This document shows positions 61,747 to 64,000 of a DNA stretch of 64,000 nt, piece after piece. Location: the NCBI GenBank assembly GCA_963678275.1, contig OY782765.1:3286001-3350000 (forward strand), in the 5' to 3' direction. Source of the stretch: G963677445 sp963678275 (lineage in GTDB: Bacteria; Bacteroidota; Ignavibacteria; Ignavibacteriales; Melioribacteraceae). Under the pieces are notes generated by a model that saw only the letters and a list, made by a program, of their open reading frames with translations, searched no databases and had not been told where the DNA came from. A program made the position numbers and the translations under genes. Positions within the stretch are counted from its first letter, which is position 1, and each line of letters starts with the position of its first letter.

Positions 61747-64000
61747 TCAATTGTGTTTGCCCCGGTTAATTGAAATGGTTTCTAATAATTCATTGATTTC
61801 ATACAGGAGTTCTTCCAGGTTATTTTTTTCGGCCAGGACCCGGCTCTTCTCCCCATAGACCTTAGCGCTGTCTAATTGAGCGCGGGAGTGAAAAATGCCG
61901 CTTAAATGAAAATAGCTGTATGCGAGCACAGCCGCATTCTCACCTAAAACTTCACTGTTATGTTCGATACTTCTTCGAATATATTTTTCCGCTTCTGTCC
62001 AGTTACCACATAGTTTATGCGCTGAACCCAGGTTATTAAGCAGGTTGCCTTCCATCTTTTTGTCTTTAAGTTTTAAAGCAATGGGCAAGGCTTCATTTAA
62101 ATAAATCAGCGCGGAATCTGCCTTTGCTTGTTTGATATAGCCAACGCCGATTGCATTAAGCAATTCCATCCTAACCGGATTAGTAAAGTTTACGGAGGTA
62201 TCATTAAGTTGCAAAACCCTGTCTTGTGTTAAAAGATACCAGCGATCCTTTTCACTTAATGAAACCTTATAAACCTGGTCCCGATTGTTACGGACAGTTA
62301 TTACATTGGGATGTTCCGGTTCGAAAAATATTTCCAAAATGCTGAGCGCTTCATTATATTTTTCCAGCGCCCCTGCATAATCCCCCCTGGAGGCCAGTAC
62401 TACGGCGATATTGTTTAAATCTCTTGCCACATCGGGATGATTCCTCCCGAAATATGCTTCATCAATGCTGAGCGCTTCATTATGTTTTTCCAGCGCACCG
62501 TCATAATCCCCCCTCGATTTCAATACTACGGCGATATTGTTTAAATCTATTGCCACATCGGGATGATTCCTACCGTAATATGCTTCATCGATACTGAGAG
62601 CTTCATTATATTTTTCCAGCGCCCCTGCATAATCCCCCCTGGAGGCCAGTACTACGGCGATATTGTTTAAATCTCTTGCCACATCGGGATGATTCCTCCC
62701 GAAATATGCTTCATCAATGCTGAGCGCTTCATTAAATTTTTCCAGCGCCCCGTCATAATCCCCCCTCGATTTCAGTACTACGGCGATATTGTTCAGTATT
62801 CTGGCAACCCTGGGATGATTCCTCCAGAAATATGCTTCATCAATGCTGAGCGCTTCATTATATTTTTCCAGCGCACCGTCATAATCCCCCCTCGATTCCA
62901 GTACTACGGCGATATTGTTCAGTATTCTGGCAACCCTGGGATGATTCCTCCCGAAATATGCTTCATCAATGCTGAGCGCTTCATTATATTTTTCCAGCGC
63001 ACCGTCATAATCCCCCCTCGATTTCAGCACTCCGGCGATATTGTTCAGTATTCTGGCAACCCTGGGATGATTCCTCCCGAAATATGCTTCATCGATCCTG
63101 AGCGCTTCATTATATTTTTCCAGCGCACCGTCATAATCCCCCCTCAATTCCAGTACTACAGCGATATTGTTCAGTATTCTGGCAACCCTGGGATGATTCC
63201 TACCGTAATATGCTTCATCAATGCTGAGCGCTTCATTATATTTTTCCAGCGCCCCTGCATAATCCCCCCTCGATTTAAGTACTACGGCGATATTGTTCAG
63301 TATTCTGGCAACGCTGGGATGATTCCTCCCGAAATATGCTTCATCGATACTGAGAGCTTCATTATATTTTTCCAGCGCCCCTGCATAATCCCCCCTCGAT
63401 TCCAGTACTACGGCGATATTGTTCAGTATTCTGGCAACGCTGGGATGATTCCTACCGTAATATGCTTCATCGATCCCGAGAGCTTCATTTAATTTTTCCA
63501 GCGCACCGTCATAATCCCCCCTCGATTTCAGTACTACGGCTATGTTGTTCAGTCCGGTGGCAACGTTGGGATGATTCCTACCGAAATATGCTTCATCAAT
63601 GCTGAGCGCTTCATTATGTTTTTCCAGCGCACCGTCATAATCCCCCCTCGATTCCAGTACTACGGCGATATTGTTTAAAATTGTGGCAACCTCCGGATGA
63701 TCAGATGGGAACTCACACCTGGCAACAAAAAGCGCTTTATTATATGCTATAAGAGACCTTTCATGCAAAGCCAGCTCACTTAAAGACCTTCCAAGCATAT
63801 TGAGCCGCGTTAAGTTATTCGGACTGAGGCTATCCGCTTTTGAAAAATAATACAAAGAGCTGTCATAACGCGCTTCTTCGAAGAAGGTCAGTCCCAGGTT
63901 ATAATATTCTTCCGGCAGGCGGGATTCAGCCTGTTGAGCCTCACGAACCATTTTTTCATCCTTTGTGATGGCTCCCCGAAAATATTTTTTTGCTTCTTCA
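61747..64000 (-). CDS. kinesin-light-chain-type TPR protein, 5' end cut by window edge
   Basis: The frame is open to the right edge of the window: before the ATG at 63951 it continues in frame (EEAKKYFRGAITKDEK) to base 63999, so the N-terminus is missing and the true start lies outside. The visible part has over 750 residues: 4-5 degenerate TPRs at the N-side, eleven near-identical 42-residue TPR_12-type repeats (62293-63678; core RGDYDGALEKYNEALSIDEA), and a degenerate C-terminal block (YIKQAKADSALIYLNEALPIALK, WTEAEKYIRRSIEHNSEVLG). It is a protein-interaction scaffold. The partner is unknown. No membrane anchor is visible in this part. Confidence 0.9.
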   Translation of the reverse strand, partial: EEAKKYFRGAITKDEKMVREAQQAESRLPEEYYNLGLTFFEEARYDSSLYYFSKADSLSPNNLTRLNMLGRSLSELALHERSLIAYNKALFVARCEFPSDHPEVATILNNIAVVLESRGDYDGALEKHNEALSIDEAYFGRNHPNVATGLNNIAVVLKSRGDYDGALEKLNEALGIDEAYYGRNHPSVARILNNIAVVLESRGDYAGALEKYNEALSIDEAYFGRNHPSVARILNNIAVVLKSRGDYAGALEKYNEALSIDEAYYGRNHPRVARILNNIAVVLELRGDYDGALEKYNEALRIDEAYFGRNHPRVARILNNIAGVLKSRGDYDGALEKYNEALSIDEAYFGRNHPRVARILNNIAVVLESRGDYDGALEKYNEALSIDEAYFWRNHPRVARILNNIAVVLKSRGDYDGALEKFNEALSIDEAYFGRNHPDVARDLNNIAVVLASRGDYAGALEKYNEALSIDEAYYGRNHPDVAIDLNNIAVVLKSRGDYDGALEKHNEALSIDEAYFGRNHPDVARDLNNIAVVLASRGDYAGALEKYNEALSILEIFFEPEHPNVITVRNNRDQVYKVSLSEKDRWYLLTQDRVLQLNDTSVNFTNPVRMELLNAIGVGYIKQAKADSALIYLNEALPIALKLKDKKMEGNLLNNLGSAHKLCGNWTEAEKYIRRSIEHNSEVLGENAAVLAYSYFHLSGIFHSRAQLDSAKVYGEKSRVLAEKNNLEELLYEINELLETISINRGKHN
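62293..63678 (-). repeat. eleven tandem 126-bp repeats (42 codons each)
   Basis: Each unit encodes LNNIAVVL[EKA]SRGDY[DA]GALEKxNEALSIDEAY[FY]GRNHPxVA. Codon usage is shared, so the array spread by recent unequal crossing-over. The residue before SRGDY alternates Glu-Lys through the first eight units and then Ala-Lys-Ala, indicating duplication of pairs (252 bp). Confidence 0.92.

Noticed and set aside
62689..63492. Plus-strand 267-codon open frame with repeated FFQRPVIIPPRFQYYGD peptides
   Set aside because: It is the antisense reading of the tandem TPR array; the repeats come from the TPR gene, which has the family motifs.
61753..63690. Regularly spaced repeats looking like a CRISPR array
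   Set aside because: The period is 126 bp with no unique spacers, and the units code for TPRs.

Overview
The window comes from a Gram-negative bacterium of the FCB (Fibrobacteres-Chlorobi-Bacteroidetes) superphylum. Five large exported proteins (11416-13914, 18743-22189, 27941-30046, 30521-33631, 45617-47056) end in a type IX secretion-type C-terminal sorting domain with the core NYPNPFNP or NFPNPFNP, the style common in Ignavibacteria, Calditrichota and Marinimicrobia-like lineages. A bacillithiol-type glycosyltransferase (BshA), a DPP-IV peptidase, a MacB/FtsX permease and YdeI- and RDD-type proteins fit the same group. The exact phylum cannot be settled from the sequence. No rRNA, tRNA or CRISPR array was seen.

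Layout. 0-16 kb: a SpoIID/LytB protein cut by the window edge, a GNAT acetyltransferase, an exported esterase, an RDD membrane protein, a DUF4139 protein with an inserted carboxypeptidase-regulatory-like domain, a 7TM receptor with a SpoIIE/RsbU phosphatase, a T9SS cargo protein, and a two-domain protein joining a DnaQ-like exonuclease domain to a YycJ/WalJ-type metallo-beta-lactamase nuclease domain. 16-35 kb: three large surface proteins (BNR/sortilin-like, LVIVD, and DUF4114 + DUF11 + choice-of-anchor A + BNR), a haem-type Tll0287-domain histidine kinase, a YdeI-family protein with a CDGSH-like tail, and a DUF4143 ATPase under a perfect palindrome. 35-47 kb: a lipoprotein, a nitroreductase, bshA divergent from a tight four-gene operon (PfkB kinase, RmlD-like reductase, HAD phosphatase, DPP-IV peptidase), a frameshifted DUF433 antitoxin, a proline iminopeptidase and an FG-GAP cargo protein. 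47-54 kb: two MITE-like elements with target duplications, a MacB-type permease and a complete group II intron. 54-64 kb: a minus-strand run with a methyltransferase, a Crp/Fnr regulator coupled to a DUF2752 protein, a membrane/lipoprotein cluster, an alpha/alpha-toroid protein and a TPR protein with eleven near-identical 42-residue repeats, cut by the window end.

The most striking structure lies between the genes. Most long gaps (3.4-5.2, 16.3-18.7, 22.2-22.9, 24.6-25.4, 43.6-44.5, 47.1-49.0, 51.4-51.6 plus 53.6-54.0, 54.9-55.5 and 61.0-61.7 kb) are mosaics of the same small set of non-coding repeat modules, called R1-R9 here. They occur in both orientations and in shuffled order, and most carry short perfect hairpins. 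Some copies are broken by other elements: the group II intron sits in an R5 copy, and a 366-bp MITE with a 9-bp target duplication sits in an R1 copy and itself carries an R2 module. Many short open frames in these gaps are translations of repeats, not genes.
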